Shown here in pieces: positions 51,564 to 60,736 of a DNA stretch of 64,000 nt. The position numbers and the translations under genes were made by a program. How positions within the stretch are numbered: the stretch's first letter is position 1; the number at the start of each line of letters is the position of its first letter. The notes under the pieces were generated by a model. It did not search any database, was not told where the DNA came from, and saw only the letters and a list, made by a program, of their open reading frames with translations. Origin of the DNA: Marinitoga piezophila KA3 (GTDB lineage: Bacteria > Thermotogota > Thermotogae > Petrotogales > Petrotogaceae); contig NC_016751.1 in assembly GCF_000255135.1 (NCBI RefSeq), positions 1,612,001-1,676,000 on the forward strand. Direction: 5' to 3'.

Positions 51564-52856
51564 TTATAACCCAAAACGTTTATATATGGCGTCAATATTT
51601 CTAAGATAATAGTCAGGAGTAAATAATTTATCAAACTCTTCCTTTGAAAATAAGGAACGTATTTTTTCGTCATTCCATAATATTTCTTTAAAATCATTTC
51701 TGTTATCCCATGCTTCAAGAGCATATTTTTGAACGAATTTATAACCTTCTTCACGGCTTAACCCTTTATCAATCAAAGCTAATAACACTCTTTGCGAATA
51801 AACAAGATTATATGATCTTTGAAAGGTTTCCTTTATTCTATCCTCGTAAACAATTAAGTTTTCCATTAAATATTGTGTTTTTTTCACCATATAATATGCA
51901 ATTAATGTTGCATCAGGAAGAAATACTCTTTCCACAGATGAATGAGAAATATCCCTTTCATGCCATAGTGCAATGTTTTCGTATCCTCCAACAGTATAAC
52001 TTCTGAGCATTCTTGCCATACCGGTCAGTCTTTCACAGAGTATAGGATTCTTTTTGTGCGGCATTGCTGATGAACCTCTTTGTCCTTTTTTGAAAGGTTC
52101 CTGAGCTTCAAGTACTTCAGTTTTTTGTAAATGCCTTATCTCTATTGCAATTCTTTCAATTCCGGCACCAATTAAAGCAAGTGTTGAAAGAAATTCAGCA
52201 TGTCTATCTCTTGGAACAACCTGTGTAGCAACAGTTTCTGGCTTTAATCCTAATTTATTAAGAGCAATTTCTTCAATTTCCGGATCAATATTTGCGTAAT
52301 TTCCCACTGCACCACTTAATTTTCCAAATGAAATATTATCTATAGAATTTTTTAAACGATCAATATTTCTATTTAATTCAGCAAGATAGGAAAGCATCTT
52401 TAAACCAAAAGAAGTTGGTTCTGCATGAACACCATGAGACCTTCCTACAGTGTAAAGATATTTATATTTAACAGCATTATCTTTTAAAATATCAGCTAAT
52501 GTATACATTTCTTTTAAAATTATTTCTCCAGCTCTTTTTAATCCCAAAGACCAGGCTGTATCTACTATGTCTGAAGAGGTTAATCCTTTATGAAAGAATC
52601 TTGCTTCATCACCCATTTCATCTGTTATAGATTTAATAAAGGCAATGACATCATGATCTACTACACTTTCAATTTCAAGAATTTTTTCGACATCAATAAC
52701 AGCTTTTTTTCTAATTTTTTCAGCAGTACCTTTTGGTGCAATATTTTTTTCCTCAAAAGCTTCAATAACTGCTAATTCGATTTCCAGCCATCTTTTGTAT
52801 TTTTCTTCTTCTGACCATAATTCCTTTAAGGGGGATAGGGAATACCTTTCAATCAT
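51564..52856 (-). CDS. purB: Adenylosuccinate lyase
   Basis: A 430-residue fumarase/aspartase-superfamily enzyme. The signature GSSAMPHKKNPI (about 263-274) holds the catalytic Ser loop. TSSDIVDTA and GRSHGVHAEP supply the His and Thr residues of the active site. It acts twice in purine synthesis. It ends three bases from the shared terminator; the MBL hydrolase gene lies just upstream. Confidence 0.96.
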   Translation of the reverse strand: MIERYSLSPLKELWSEEEKYKRWLEIELAVIEAFEEKNIAPKGTAEKIRKKAVIDVEKILEIESVVDHDVIAFIKSITDEMGDEARFFHKGLTSSDIVDTAWSLGLKRAGEIILKEMYTLADILKDNAVKYKYLYTVGRSHGVHAEPTSFGLKMLSYLAELNRNIDRLKNSIDNISFGKLSGAVGNYANIDPEIEEIALNKLGLKPETVATQVVPRDRHAEFLSTLALIGAGIERIAIEIRHLQKTEVLEAQEPFKKGQRGSSAMPHKKNPILCERLTGMARMLRSYTVGGYENIALWHERDISHSSVERVFLPDATLIAYYMVKKTQYLMENLIVYEDRIKETFQRSYNLVYSQRVLLALIDKGLSREEGYKFVQKYALEAWDNRNDFKEILWNDEKIRSLFSKEEFDKLFTPDYYLRNIDAIYKRFGL

Positions 52857-52859
52857 TTT

Positions 52860-53519
52860 CTAACCTCCATATTTTAAAAAGATATTGTCATTTTTTAATT
52901 CTTCAAGATAACAGATATTCATATGGCCGGGCATTATTATAGTGGTATCTTTTTTTGATTTTATAAATTCTTTAAATATGGAAATGGATCTTTTCATCAT
53001 TTTCTCATCGCCATATGGAAGGTCAGTTCTGCCAATTGAATCACTAAACATAAAATCTCCGGTAAATATAAAATTACCAAAGTCATAAATCATTGAACCA
53101 GGAGTATGTCCCGGAAAATATTTTGCAAGAAATTTTAAATTGCCAATTTTATAATAACCTTCATAAAGTGTTTCAACATTAATGTTTAATTTAAAATCAA
53201 CACCAAACATATAACTTAGATTTTTAGAACTATCGTTTAAGTAACTTATTTCTTTATGTGGAACCAAAATTTTAAATCCTTTATCTTTTAGTATTTCCAG
53301 ACCAGCAATATGGTCATAATGGCCATGAGTTATCAGAATATATTTTTCTGGATAATTTTCAGGATTAAAAAATTGAAATATTATATCATTTCCTTTTCCT
53401 GGATCAATTATAATCAATGTATTATCATCGTCAATAACATAAGTGTTTACGCCAAAAGGAGGAAGAATAAATAAAAATACTTTTGTATTCCCTTTTTCGT
53501 AAAAAGGTATTAAATCCAT
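52860..53519 (-). CDS. MBL-fold metallo-hydrolase (glyoxalase II-like)
   Basis: A 219-residue protein. The metallo-beta-lactamase motifs are THGHYDHIAG, PGHTPGS, TGDFMFSDSIGRTDLPYG and MPGH. These make a complete dinuclear metal site of the kind found in glyoxalase II and related thioester hydrolases. The substrate is unknown. It is three bases upstream of purB and probably co-transcribed. Confidence 0.88.
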   Translation of the reverse strand: MDLIPFYEKGNTKVFLFILPPFGVNTYVIDDDNTLIIIDPGKGNDIIFQFFNPENYPEKYILITHGHYDHIAGLEILKDKGFKILVPHKEISYLNDSSKNLSYMFGVDFKLNINVETLYEGYYKIGNLKFLAKYFPGHTPGSMIYDFGNFIFTGDFMFSDSIGRTDLPYGDEKMMKRSISIFKEFIKSKKDTTIIMPGHMNICYLEELKNDNIFLKYGG

Positions 53520-53565
53520 TTTACACCAACCCTCAATTTAAAATTAATTTAGGTGATAATATTTT

Positions 53566-55257
53566 TTATTGTTTAGAAGATTTCATCTTTCTTAACAGGC
53601 TCTTTTTTAATTCTTTCATTTCTTTCATTTTTTTCTGTGCATCTTTAAATAAATTATCAATATTCTGATTTTTGTATTCAATTAAACCGTAGCTTATTGA
53701 AATTTTGTATTTGGCATCAGTAGTAATATTAAATTTCTTTATGGCATCAACAAATCTTTTTAAAACCCGTTGAGAAATTTCCAGATTAACAAATCTTAAA
53801 ACTACTACAAATTCAGAGTCTGTAAATCTGAAAACAAAATCTCTATCTCTAAATGTTTGTTTCATGATATCCACAAGATTTAAAATCATATCATTAGCTT
53901 CTTCTATTCCTAATGAATCTTTTACAAGGTAATAATTGTCGACTTCAAGATAAATAACACAGAAACTTTCCTGATTTTTAATTATTTTAGTAATTATATT
54001 CATTGCACCTTTTTTATTAAATAGCTTTGTTAAAGTATCTTTTAAAGCCATATCGTATAGTAAGTTTTTTTCTTTTTCCATTGATTCAAGTTTTCTTTTA
54101 AGATTTGAAAATTCCCTTTCTTCTTCACTTAATTTCTGCGCCAATGTTTTTGTTATATGCGAATAATATTTTATAAGAGTATCTATTTCTCTAACACCGG
54201 TATGATCATCGATTTTACCAATATTGCCATCCTCAATATTTTTTATTAAATTTGTAATAGGTTTTTCTACGCGTAAAGCATTTCTGTAACTAAATATCAG
54301 AACAATAATAGCAACAGAAAAGGTTATTATAATAAATAAAATTTCTACGATATTTTTTAAAGAAATTATTTCAGAAAAATCCATTACAACTTTTGTTAAA
54401 ACAACAAAATTAAACTTTCTATTATTTATAGTTGGTGGAGACCATTTGAAGTAGATATAAGCTTTTTTCCAGTTTGATAATTCTCTTATAGTGTAATCAT
54501 TAACTTTTCCAGTATTAACAGGAGAATTTTCAAAAATATTTTTCTCTTCTTTGCTTAATAAAGGAAACTTGCTTGAGAAAGGTGTATAGTTTATATTATA
54601 AGTATATATGTTTTGTATAAAATTAAAGTTCAAAACAGAAATTGTTTTAAAGAATATAGGGACAGAATTTTCATTTAACAATATTCCCAGCTCGAAAATA
54701 TTTCCGTTATCTAAAGTCTTATAAGCATACATTCTTGGAAAGTTTGTTTTTACTTCAAAAGAAAGCATACTAATATATGGATCTGTTTTACTTAGCTTTT
54801 TTTGAATAAACTTCCAGTATGAAGGAATTCTTTTTGCCAAATTTAATCCAAGATCAGGTTCATAATCAGTCTCGATTATTTCTCCATTTTTATTGATAAT
54901 ATAATAGTTTATGTCCTTTACAAAAGGATTGTTTTTGAATTTGTTAAATTTATATTCCTGAAAAAAGTTTTTAAAATTTTCAGGATTATTTATAAATACG
55001 TCTAAAACTTCTTTTAGTATAACTTCTGTCATTTCTTCGGCTTTTAAACTATAAACATCTAGCAACGGGATTTGAGAGTTATAAAAAGAAGTGATTGAAT
55101 TTAATGTTTTGGTTACTGTTGAAGTATATAATTTTTTAAAGATAATATTCATTGAAAATAGCAATAAGATTACTACAACAAGAACAATAGATATAATAAT
55201 AAACAGATTTTGTTTAAATAAAATATCCCGAATACTTTTATTATTTACCCCATGAAT
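53566..55257 (-). CDS. Membrane sensor with degenerate GGDEF domain
   Basis: About 563 residues: TM1 at about 15-35, an extracytoplasmic sensor of about 260 residues, TM2 (about 305-325, VEILFIIITFSVAIIVLIF), a HAMP-like linker and coiled coil, then a GGDEF domain (about 405-560). The active-site loop reads TDSEF instead of GGDEF, so diguanylate cyclase activity is unlikely; a c-di-GMP-independent signalling role is more probable. No ATG, GTG or TTG stands before TM1; ATT at 55255-55257 behind AGGGGG is the best start. A TTG at 55164 would delete most of TM1. Confidence 0.78.
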   Translation of the reverse strand: MHGVNNKSIRDILFKQNLFIIISIVLVVVILLLFSMNIIFKKLYTSTVTKTLNSITSFYNSQIPLLDVYSLKAEEMTEVILKEVLDVFINNPENFKNFFQEYKFNKFKNNPFVKDINYYIINKNGEIIETDYEPDLGLNLAKRIPSYWKFIQKKLSKTDPYISMLSFEVKTNFPRMYAYKTLDNGNIFELGILLNENSVPIFFKTISVLNFNFIQNIYTYNINYTPFSSKFPLLSKEEKNIFENSPVNTGKVNDYTIRELSNWKKAYIYFKWSPPTINNRKFNFVVLTKVVMDFSEIISLKNIVEILFIIITFSVAIIVLIFSYRNALRVEKPITNLIKNIEDGNIGKIDDHTGVREIDTLIKYYSHITKTLAQKLSEEEREFSNLKRKLESMEKEKNLLYDMALKDTLTKLFNKKGAMNIITKIIKNQESFCVIYLEVDNYYLVKDSLGIEEANDMILNLVDIMKQTFRDRDFVFRFTDSEFVVVLRFVNLEISQRVLKRFVDAIKKFNITTDAKYKISISYGLIEYKNQNIDNLFKDAQKKMKEMKELKKSLLRKMKSSKQ

Positions 55258-55460
55258 TTTTCCCCCTACCAGAAATAATTTTTTATATACATATTATACC
55301 TTTTTTTCTATAAAAAATCAAAAGAAAATATATTTCTTCTTATTAAATTTATTACTTATCTGAAATCCTAATTTGACTTAATTTTAACAGTATTAAAGTA
55401 TTTTGCAAGTATAATATAATCAGTATATATAAATCAAAATAAGAAAAAGGAGTGTTGAAA

Positions 55461-56747
55461 ATGCAGAAAGAAGTATTATCTACAGACAAAAACGTAAAAA
55501 GATATCTTGTAAAATTTGACAAAAGCGATATTACAAAAGCAGAAGACCAGATTGTTAGAGAATTAAACCAGAGATATACATTTCATGGTTTCAGAAAAGG
55601 TAAAGTGCCTAAGAAAGTTATGAAAATCAAATTTGGTGAAGATTTTGTTGAAATGGTTAGAGAAATATTATTAGATCAGGTTGAAGAAGAATTTAGAGAT
55701 GATAAGATTTTATTTGGTCCATATATTGAATCATTTGCTCTTGATAATGATTTTGCAGAAGTTGAAGTATTAGTTCACGAGCATCCTGAAATTACATCAA
55801 TGAAATTTGAGGAAATGAAAGTAGAGGTCCCAACAGAAAAAGAAGTTGTAGAAAAATTTGTAGAAGAAAGAATAAAGGATTTATTAGAAGAAAATCCTAT
55901 TCTTGAAGAAAAAGAAGAGCCAGCAGAGATCAATGATCTTGTAAAAGTAAAATATACAGTAGTTACAGAAGACGGAAAAGAATTATATAAAGATAAAGAA
56001 AGCGAATATGTATTATACGAAGAAGATAAAAGACCTATGGTTCAGGATCTTGTTGGAAAGAAAAAGGGAGATTACGTTGAAATAAACAGAGAATTTGAAG
56101 ACAAAAAATACGTGTATAAAATCAATGTTGAAGGAGTTTATAAAAGAATAGTACCTGAATTAACAGATGAAATAGCAAAAACATTAGACAGCGAAGTAAA
56201 TTCAGTTCTTGAATTAAAAGAAAAGCTCTCAAAAGAAGGAGCAGAATCATTTAAAGTATGGAAGGAAGATTATGTAAGAAATTACATATTAGCAGAATTA
56301 CACAAGTATGTTGATATAGATGTATCAGAGGAAACAATAGAAGATTTTGTTGAAAAAACTCTTGAAAGAGTTAAAAATAGCGGAAAATACGATGAAGAAG
56401 TGGAAAAATACGGTGGAGAAGAAAAATATCTTGATGAATTAAAAGAACAGGCTATAAGATCAATTAAGGAAATGACAGTAATTAACAAAATTTCAGAAGA
56501 TAATAATTTAAAGGTTGAAGAAAAAGAATTAAGCGAAGCTATACATTCATTTGCTCATATGTGGAGAATTCCTCATGACAAGGCAAGAGAAATTGTTTAT
56601 TCAAATGCAGAAATTTTAGGAAATCTTATGTGGGATATCTTAAGCAAAAAGGTTGCAGATTTCTTAAAGGAAAAAGTAGAAATAGTTGAAGTTGAAAACT
56701 TCGAAGAAAAGCAAAAAGAAAAAGAAGAAAATACAGAAGAAAATTAA
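55461..56747 (+). CDS. tig: Trigger factor
   Basis: A 428-residue ribosome-associated chaperone. The N-terminal ribosome-binding region has FHGFRKGKVPKKVM (the GFRxGxxP loop at about 46-55). The FKBP-type domain lies at about 152-235 (NDLVKVKYTVVTEDGKEL), and the helical C-terminal domain ends in a very charged tail (KQKEKEENTEEN). AAAGGAG lies eight bases before the ATG at 55461. A longer GTG-initiated frame is rejected. Confidence 0.95.
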   Translation: MQKEVLSTDKNVKRYLVKFDKSDITKAEDQIVRELNQRYTFHGFRKGKVPKKVMKIKFGEDFVEMVREILLDQVEEEFRDDKILFGPYIESFALDNDFAEVEVLVHEHPEITSMKFEEMKVEVPTEKEVVEKFVEERIKDLLEENPILEEKEEPAEINDLVKVKYTVVTEDGKELYKDKESEYVLYEEDKRPMVQDLVGKKKGDYVEINREFEDKKYVYKINVEGVYKRIVPELTDEIAKTLDSEVNSVLELKEKLSKEGAESFKVWKEDYVRNYILAELHKYVDIDVSEETIEDFVEKTLERVKNSGKYDEEVEKYGGEEKYLDELKEQAIRSIKEMTVINKISEDNNLKVEEKELSEAIHSFAHMWRIPHDKAREIVYSNAEILGNLMWDILSKKVADFLKEKVEIVEVENFEEKQKEKEENTEEN

Positions 56748-56769
56748 TTTTATAATTGTATAATTAAAT

Positions 56770-56795
56770 AAAACAGGGGAGAAATCCCCTGTTTT
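56770..56795 (+). terminator. Rho-independent terminator of tig
   Basis: An 11-bp stem (56770-56780 with 56785-56795) and GAAA tetraloop, ending in T4. Confidence 0.88.
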
Positions 56796-56828
56796 AATTA
56801 CATGGTATTAATTTAAGGGAGTGATAGA

Positions 56829-58982
56829 ATGGATATATTGAAAAATATTTCCGAAGAATTAAAAATAAAGGATTGGCAGGTAAAAAATACGGTAAATCTT
56901 TTAAATGATGGAAACACAATACCGTTTATAAGTCGTTATAGAAAAGAAGCAACAGGAAATTTAAATGAAGGAATCATAAGAAAAATTTCTGAATTATTCC
57001 AATACTATACAGATCTTGAAAAAAGAAAAGAAAGTGTTTTAAAATCAATAGAAGAGCAGGGAAAATTAACAGAAGAATTAAAAAATAAAATATTACAGGC
57101 TAAAAAACTCAGTGAAGTAGAAGATCTATATTTGCCATATAAAAAGAGAAAGAAAACAAAGGCTGATATTGCAATAGAAAATGGTTTAGAACCATTTGCA
57201 AAGAAATTACTTTCCGAGGAAATTGAAAATATTGAGCAGGAAGCTCAAAAATACATAAATGATAAAGTAAAAAGCGTTGAAGAAGTTTTTGAAGGAGTAA
57301 AATATATTATAGGTCAATATTTTGCTCATAATGAAAAAATAAGAAAAATTTTAAGAGATGACTTATTAAAATATGGAAGAATTGAATCAAATAAAAAGAA
57401 AAAGTTCATAGAAGAAAAGACAAAATACGATATGTATCATGAATTTTCTCAAGAAATAAGAAAAATACCAAATTATAGGGTTTTATCTATAAATCGTGGG
57501 GAAAAAGAAGGTGTTTTAAGCGTAAAACTCTCATTGGAAGAAAAATATATAGAAAAACTCTACAAATTCTATCTTACAAAATACGAGGAAAACAATAAAA
57601 TAATAAAAGAAGGACTTGACTATGGTTTTAAAAATATGCTCTTTCCGTCTATTTCAAATGAAGTAAGAAATTTACTTACACAAAGAGCTGAAGAATCTTC
57701 AATAGAATTGTTTTCCAAGAATTTAAAGGAACTATTATTAACCCCACCGTTGAAAAACAAAAGAGTTCTTGCTATAGACCCTGGATATAGAACAGGATGT
57801 AAAGTAGTAGCTCTTGATGAATCTGGCAAATTTCTGGAAAATGCAACAATATATCCCGTTCCGCCGCAAAATGAATTTGAAAAATCAGAAAAGATAGTAT
57901 TGGATTTTATAAAAAAATATAATCTAAACCTTATAGTAATTGGAAACGGAACAGCCTCAAGAGAAACACAGAGTTTTATAGTAGATGTTGTAAAAAAACA
58001 TAATCTTGGTCTTAAATATATATTTGCAGATGAATCCGGAGCTTCTGTATATTCAGCATCAAAATTAGCAGCTAAGGAATTTCCAGATTTAGATGTCACA
58101 GTTAGGGGAGCCATAAGTATAGGAAGACGTATTCAGGATCCTCTTGCAGAATTTGTAAAAATAGATCCAAAATCATTGGGCGTAGGTCAATATCAGCACG
58201 ATATGAATCAAAAGTTGCTAAAAGAAAAGTTAGAAAATACAGTGGAACATGTTGTGAATCTTGTTGGGGTAAATTTAAATACAGCTTCAGCAGCATTATT
58301 ACAATATATTTCAGGTATTACACCAAAACTTGCGGAAAATATTGTAAAATACAGGGAAGAAAATGGATTTTTCAAAGAAAGAAAGGAATTATTAAAAGTA
58401 AAAGGATTTGGTCCTAAAGCTTTTGAACAGGCAGCAGGGTTTTTAAGAATTTTTGATGGGAATAATCCGCTTGAAGTTACAGGTATTCATCCTGAAAGTT
58501 ATGAAAAAACAATACAATTATTAGAATATTTAGGTTTTAAACCAGAAGATATATTAAATTCAGAAAAATTAGAAACATTAAGAGAAAAGTTAAAAAAATA
58601 TTATGGTGAAAATGAATTAAAAAAATTAGCCGAACAACTTGAAATAGGAGAATATACGCTCAAAGACATAATAACAGAATTACAAAAACCAGGCAGGGAT
58701 TTAAGAGATGAATTACCTCAACCATTATTGTATGAAGACGTTTTAACCTTTGATGATTTAAAGGTTGGAATGATTTTACAGGGAAGAGTTACAAATATAA
58801 CAGATTTTGGAGCATTTGTAGATTTGGGAATAAAAGAAAATGGTTTAATACACAAATCAAATATGTCTGAAAAATACATAAAACATCCTTCAGAAGTTGT
58901 GAGCATAAACCAAATAGTAAATGTAGAAATACTTGATATGGATAAAGAATTAAAAAGAATAAATTTAAAATTACGTGGCTAA
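56829..58982 (+). CDS. tex: Tex-family RNA-binding protein
   Basis: A 717-residue protein. The N-terminal helical region has FISRYRKEATGNL. A YqgF/RNase H-like domain (about 318-450) begins VLAIDPGYRTGCKVVALD. Helix-hairpin-helix segments (about 485-555, with NTASAALLQYISGI) follow, and a C-terminal S1 domain (about 645-715) has LKVGMILQGRVTNITDFGAFVDLG. It is linked to transcription and RNA processing. AAGGGAGTG precedes the ATG. Confidence 0.96.
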   Translation: MDILKNISEELKIKDWQVKNTVNLLNDGNTIPFISRYRKEATGNLNEGIIRKISELFQYYTDLEKRKESVLKSIEEQGKLTEELKNKILQAKKLSEVEDLYLPYKKRKKTKADIAIENGLEPFAKKLLSEEIENIEQEAQKYINDKVKSVEEVFEGVKYIIGQYFAHNEKIRKILRDDLLKYGRIESNKKKKFIEEKTKYDMYHEFSQEIRKIPNYRVLSINRGEKEGVLSVKLSLEEKYIEKLYKFYLTKYEENNKIIKEGLDYGFKNMLFPSISNEVRNLLTQRAEESSIELFSKNLKELLLTPPLKNKRVLAIDPGYRTGCKVVALDESGKFLENATIYPVPPQNEFEKSEKIVLDFIKKYNLNLIVIGNGTASRETQSFIVDVVKKHNLGLKYIFADESGASVYSASKLAAKEFPDLDVTVRGAISIGRRIQDPLAEFVKIDPKSLGVGQYQHDMNQKLLKEKLENTVEHVVNLVGVNLNTASAALLQYISGITPKLAENIVKYREENGFFKERKELLKVKGFGPKAFEQAAGFLRIFDGNNPLEVTGIHPESYEKTIQLLEYLGFKPEDILNSEKLETLREKLKKYYGENELKKLAEQLEIGEYTLKDIITELQKPGRDLRDELPQPLLYEDVLTFDDLKVGMILQGRVTNITDFGAFVDLGIKENGLIHKSNMSEKYIKHPSEVVSINQIVNVEILDMDKELKRINLKLRG

Positions 58983-58991
58983 AATAATAAA

Positions 58992-59018
58992 ATAAGGCTC
59001 GAATTTTTCGAGCCTTAT
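58992..59018. terminator. Bidirectional terminator between tex and the cupin gene
   Basis: A 12-bp stem (58992-59003 with 59007-59018) with a TTT loop. The cupin gene stop (59015-59017) is inside the right arm. Confidence 0.82.
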
Positions 59019-59497
59019 ATATTTATTCCGAAATTATAATGTTTTTTAATATCTTCTAAAATCTCCCAGGTGCAGGATAATCCCTTTTTAAATCGTACAA
59101 GGTCACCTTTTTCAATTAAATACTCGCCGTTTTCAGTATATACTTTTACCTTACCTTCGAGGATATAGCAAACTTCAGAATCATCATAATACCAATCAAA
59201 TTTTGAAGCTTCCTTTGTCCAAATTGGCCATTTTTCTACATCCAGTTTTTTTAATAAGTCTTCATCAGGATTTTTAATTATTTTTACTTCCATTTCATTA
59301 TCCATCATTTTCACCACCGGATCCTTTAATTTTTTTTCAAGATTAACCATTGTTTCACCAAGTAGTTGAAAATATTCTTCTATGGATTCTTTGTCAAAAT
59401 TTTTGACAAGAAAATCCTCCAGATCATCAAATGATGCATCTGGATTCTCTTCAAAAAAAGTATCAACCATTGAAATAATTTTTTCCAATCTTTCCAT
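59015..59497 (-). CDS. Cupin (DUF861/EutQ-like) protein with helical N-terminal domain
   Basis: A 160-residue protein. Residues 1-65 are helical and acidic. Residues 70-155 match the cupin_3/DUF861 pattern (KFDWYYDDSEVCYILEGKVKVYT, then EKGDLVRFKKGLSCTWEI). The conserved His metal ligands of classical cupins are mostly absent. It stands 16 bases downstream of fliE, so it may be co-expressed with flagellar rod genes. The function is unknown. Confidence 0.78.
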   Translation of the reverse strand: MERLEKIISMVDTFFEENPDASFDDLEDFLVKNFDKESIEEYFQLLGETMVNLEKKLKDPVVKMMDNEMEVKIIKNPDEDLLKKLDVEKWPIWTKEASKFDWYYDDSEVCYILEGKVKVYTENGEYLIEKGDLVRFKKGLSCTWEILEDIKKHYNFGINI

Positions 59498-59513
59498 CGA
59501 ATAACCTCACTTA

Positions 59514-59822
59514 TTAAATCTGCATTCTCATAATTTCTTTGTAAGCCTGAACTATCTTGTTAGTAACTTCGGTTGTGAGTTTTAAAGATAAAGAAGCCTT
59601 TTCGGCAGAAATAATAACATTGTGAATGTTATCAATCTTACCAGCTGCATAATCAGCACTCATTTGTTGAGCCACCTTTTGCGTTTTGTTAACATCTTCA
59701 ATAGCGTTTTTAAGGATATCTGCAAAATTGAGATTTCCCTGTTTTGTTTGATCCTTTTTTTGCGTCCGTGCTATATTATTAATTCCATTTATTCCTGAAA
59801 TACCTGGTACCTTTTCAATCAT
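59514..59822 (-). CDS. fliE: Flagellar hook-basal body protein FliE
   Basis: A 102-residue protein with the FliE C-terminal signature NVIISAEKASLSLKLTTEVTNKIVQAYKEIMRMQI. It connects the MS ring to the rod. It follows flgC by 16 bases with a good Shine-Dalgarno (AGGAGGTG). The next gene is a cupin, not fliF. Confidence 0.93.
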   Translation of the reverse strand: MIEKVPGISGINGINNIARTQKKDQTKQGNLNFADILKNAIEDVNKTQKVAQQMSADYAAGKIDNIHNVIISAEKASLSLKLTTEVTNKIVQAYKEIMRMQI

Positions 59823-59838
59823 TTATTGCACCTCCTAA

Positions 59839-60270
59839 CTATGCTCCACGACCAATAGATAATGCAGAATTAAACATTGATTTTGCCGAATTCACCACAG
59901 CCACATTTGCTTCATAAGCTCTCTGTGCTGTAATTAAATCGACCATTTCACGTAAAACATTAACATTTGGATACTTTACATATCCGTTTTCGTCAGCGTC
60001 AGGATGTCCGGGATCGTAAACAAGTCTAAAAGGGCTTTTATCCTCAGCCAATTTCCCGACTTTTACGCCAGATAATTGCTCATCCTTTGTTGCTTTTTCT
60101 TTATTTAAAACCTCTTTAAAGGTTACAATCTTTCTTCGATATGGTCCACCATTTTCTGTTCTTGTGGTGTTGGCATTAGCAAGATTATTTGATATAACTT
60201 CTGATCTAAATCTTTCTGCAGTCATCCCGCTTGCTGCAATATCCATTATTTTAAATGCGTTTATATTCAT
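59839..60270 (-). CDS. flgC: Flagellar basal-body rod protein FlgC
   Basis: A 143-residue rod protein. The N-terminal rod motif is DIAASGMTAERFRSEVISNNLANANTT, and the C-terminal heptads are AQRAYEANVAVVNSAKSMFNSAL. The start overlaps the flgB stop by one base. Confidence 0.95.
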   Translation of the reverse strand: MNINAFKIMDIAASGMTAERFRSEVISNNLANANTTRTENGGPYRRKIVTFKEVLNKEKATKDEQLSGVKVGKLAEDKSPFRLVYDPGHPDADENGYVKYPNVNVLREMVDLITAQRAYEANVAVVNSAKSMFNSALSIGRGA

Positions 60271-60674
60271 TATCTAATGCCTCCTATAACTGTCTTGTAA
60301 TCATTAAATCTATAATTTATTAACCTTGTTAAAGCGTTGTATTGTAAAGTATTTTCCATCATTTTTACCATTTCAACGTCAATATCAACATTGTTTCCAT
60401 CTTCTCTATTGCTTCTTGATTTGTCCTCGATTATATTATAACTCACTTCATTTAAATCTGGAATATTTTTTAAGTGTTTTTGATTTGTAGTTTTAAGTTT
60501 TATTTCATTACTATCTCCAAGAGCTTTTCTTAACTCTTCTTCAAAGGAGACGTCTTTTCTTTTATAACCGGGTGTGTTATAATTAGCTATATTATGAGAA
60601 TAAACTCTCTGCCTAACAGAAACTGCATCGAGAGATTTTGGTATAATATTTAATGCAAGGTCTTTTACAAACAT
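60270..60674 (-). CDS. flgB: Flagellar basal-body rod protein FlgB
   Basis: A 134-residue proximal rod protein with RQRVYSHNIANYNTPGYKRKDVSFEE and the C-terminal MENTLQYNALTRLINYRF. AGGAGG precedes the ATG. It is first of flgB-flgC-fliE-cupin; the promoter should lie in the 60-base gap to the divergent csaB-like gene. Confidence 0.94.
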   Translation of the reverse strand: MFVKDLALNIIPKSLDAVSVRQRVYSHNIANYNTPGYKRKDVSFEEELRKALGDSNEIKLKTTNQKHLKNIPDLNEVSYNIIEDKSRSNREDGNNVDIDVEMVKMMENTLQYNALTRLINYRFNDYKTVIGGIR

Positions 60675-60736
60675 TTTAATCGCCTCCTGAATTATAATTC
60701 TATATATACATAAAAAATCCCTAAGGAGAGAAAAAT

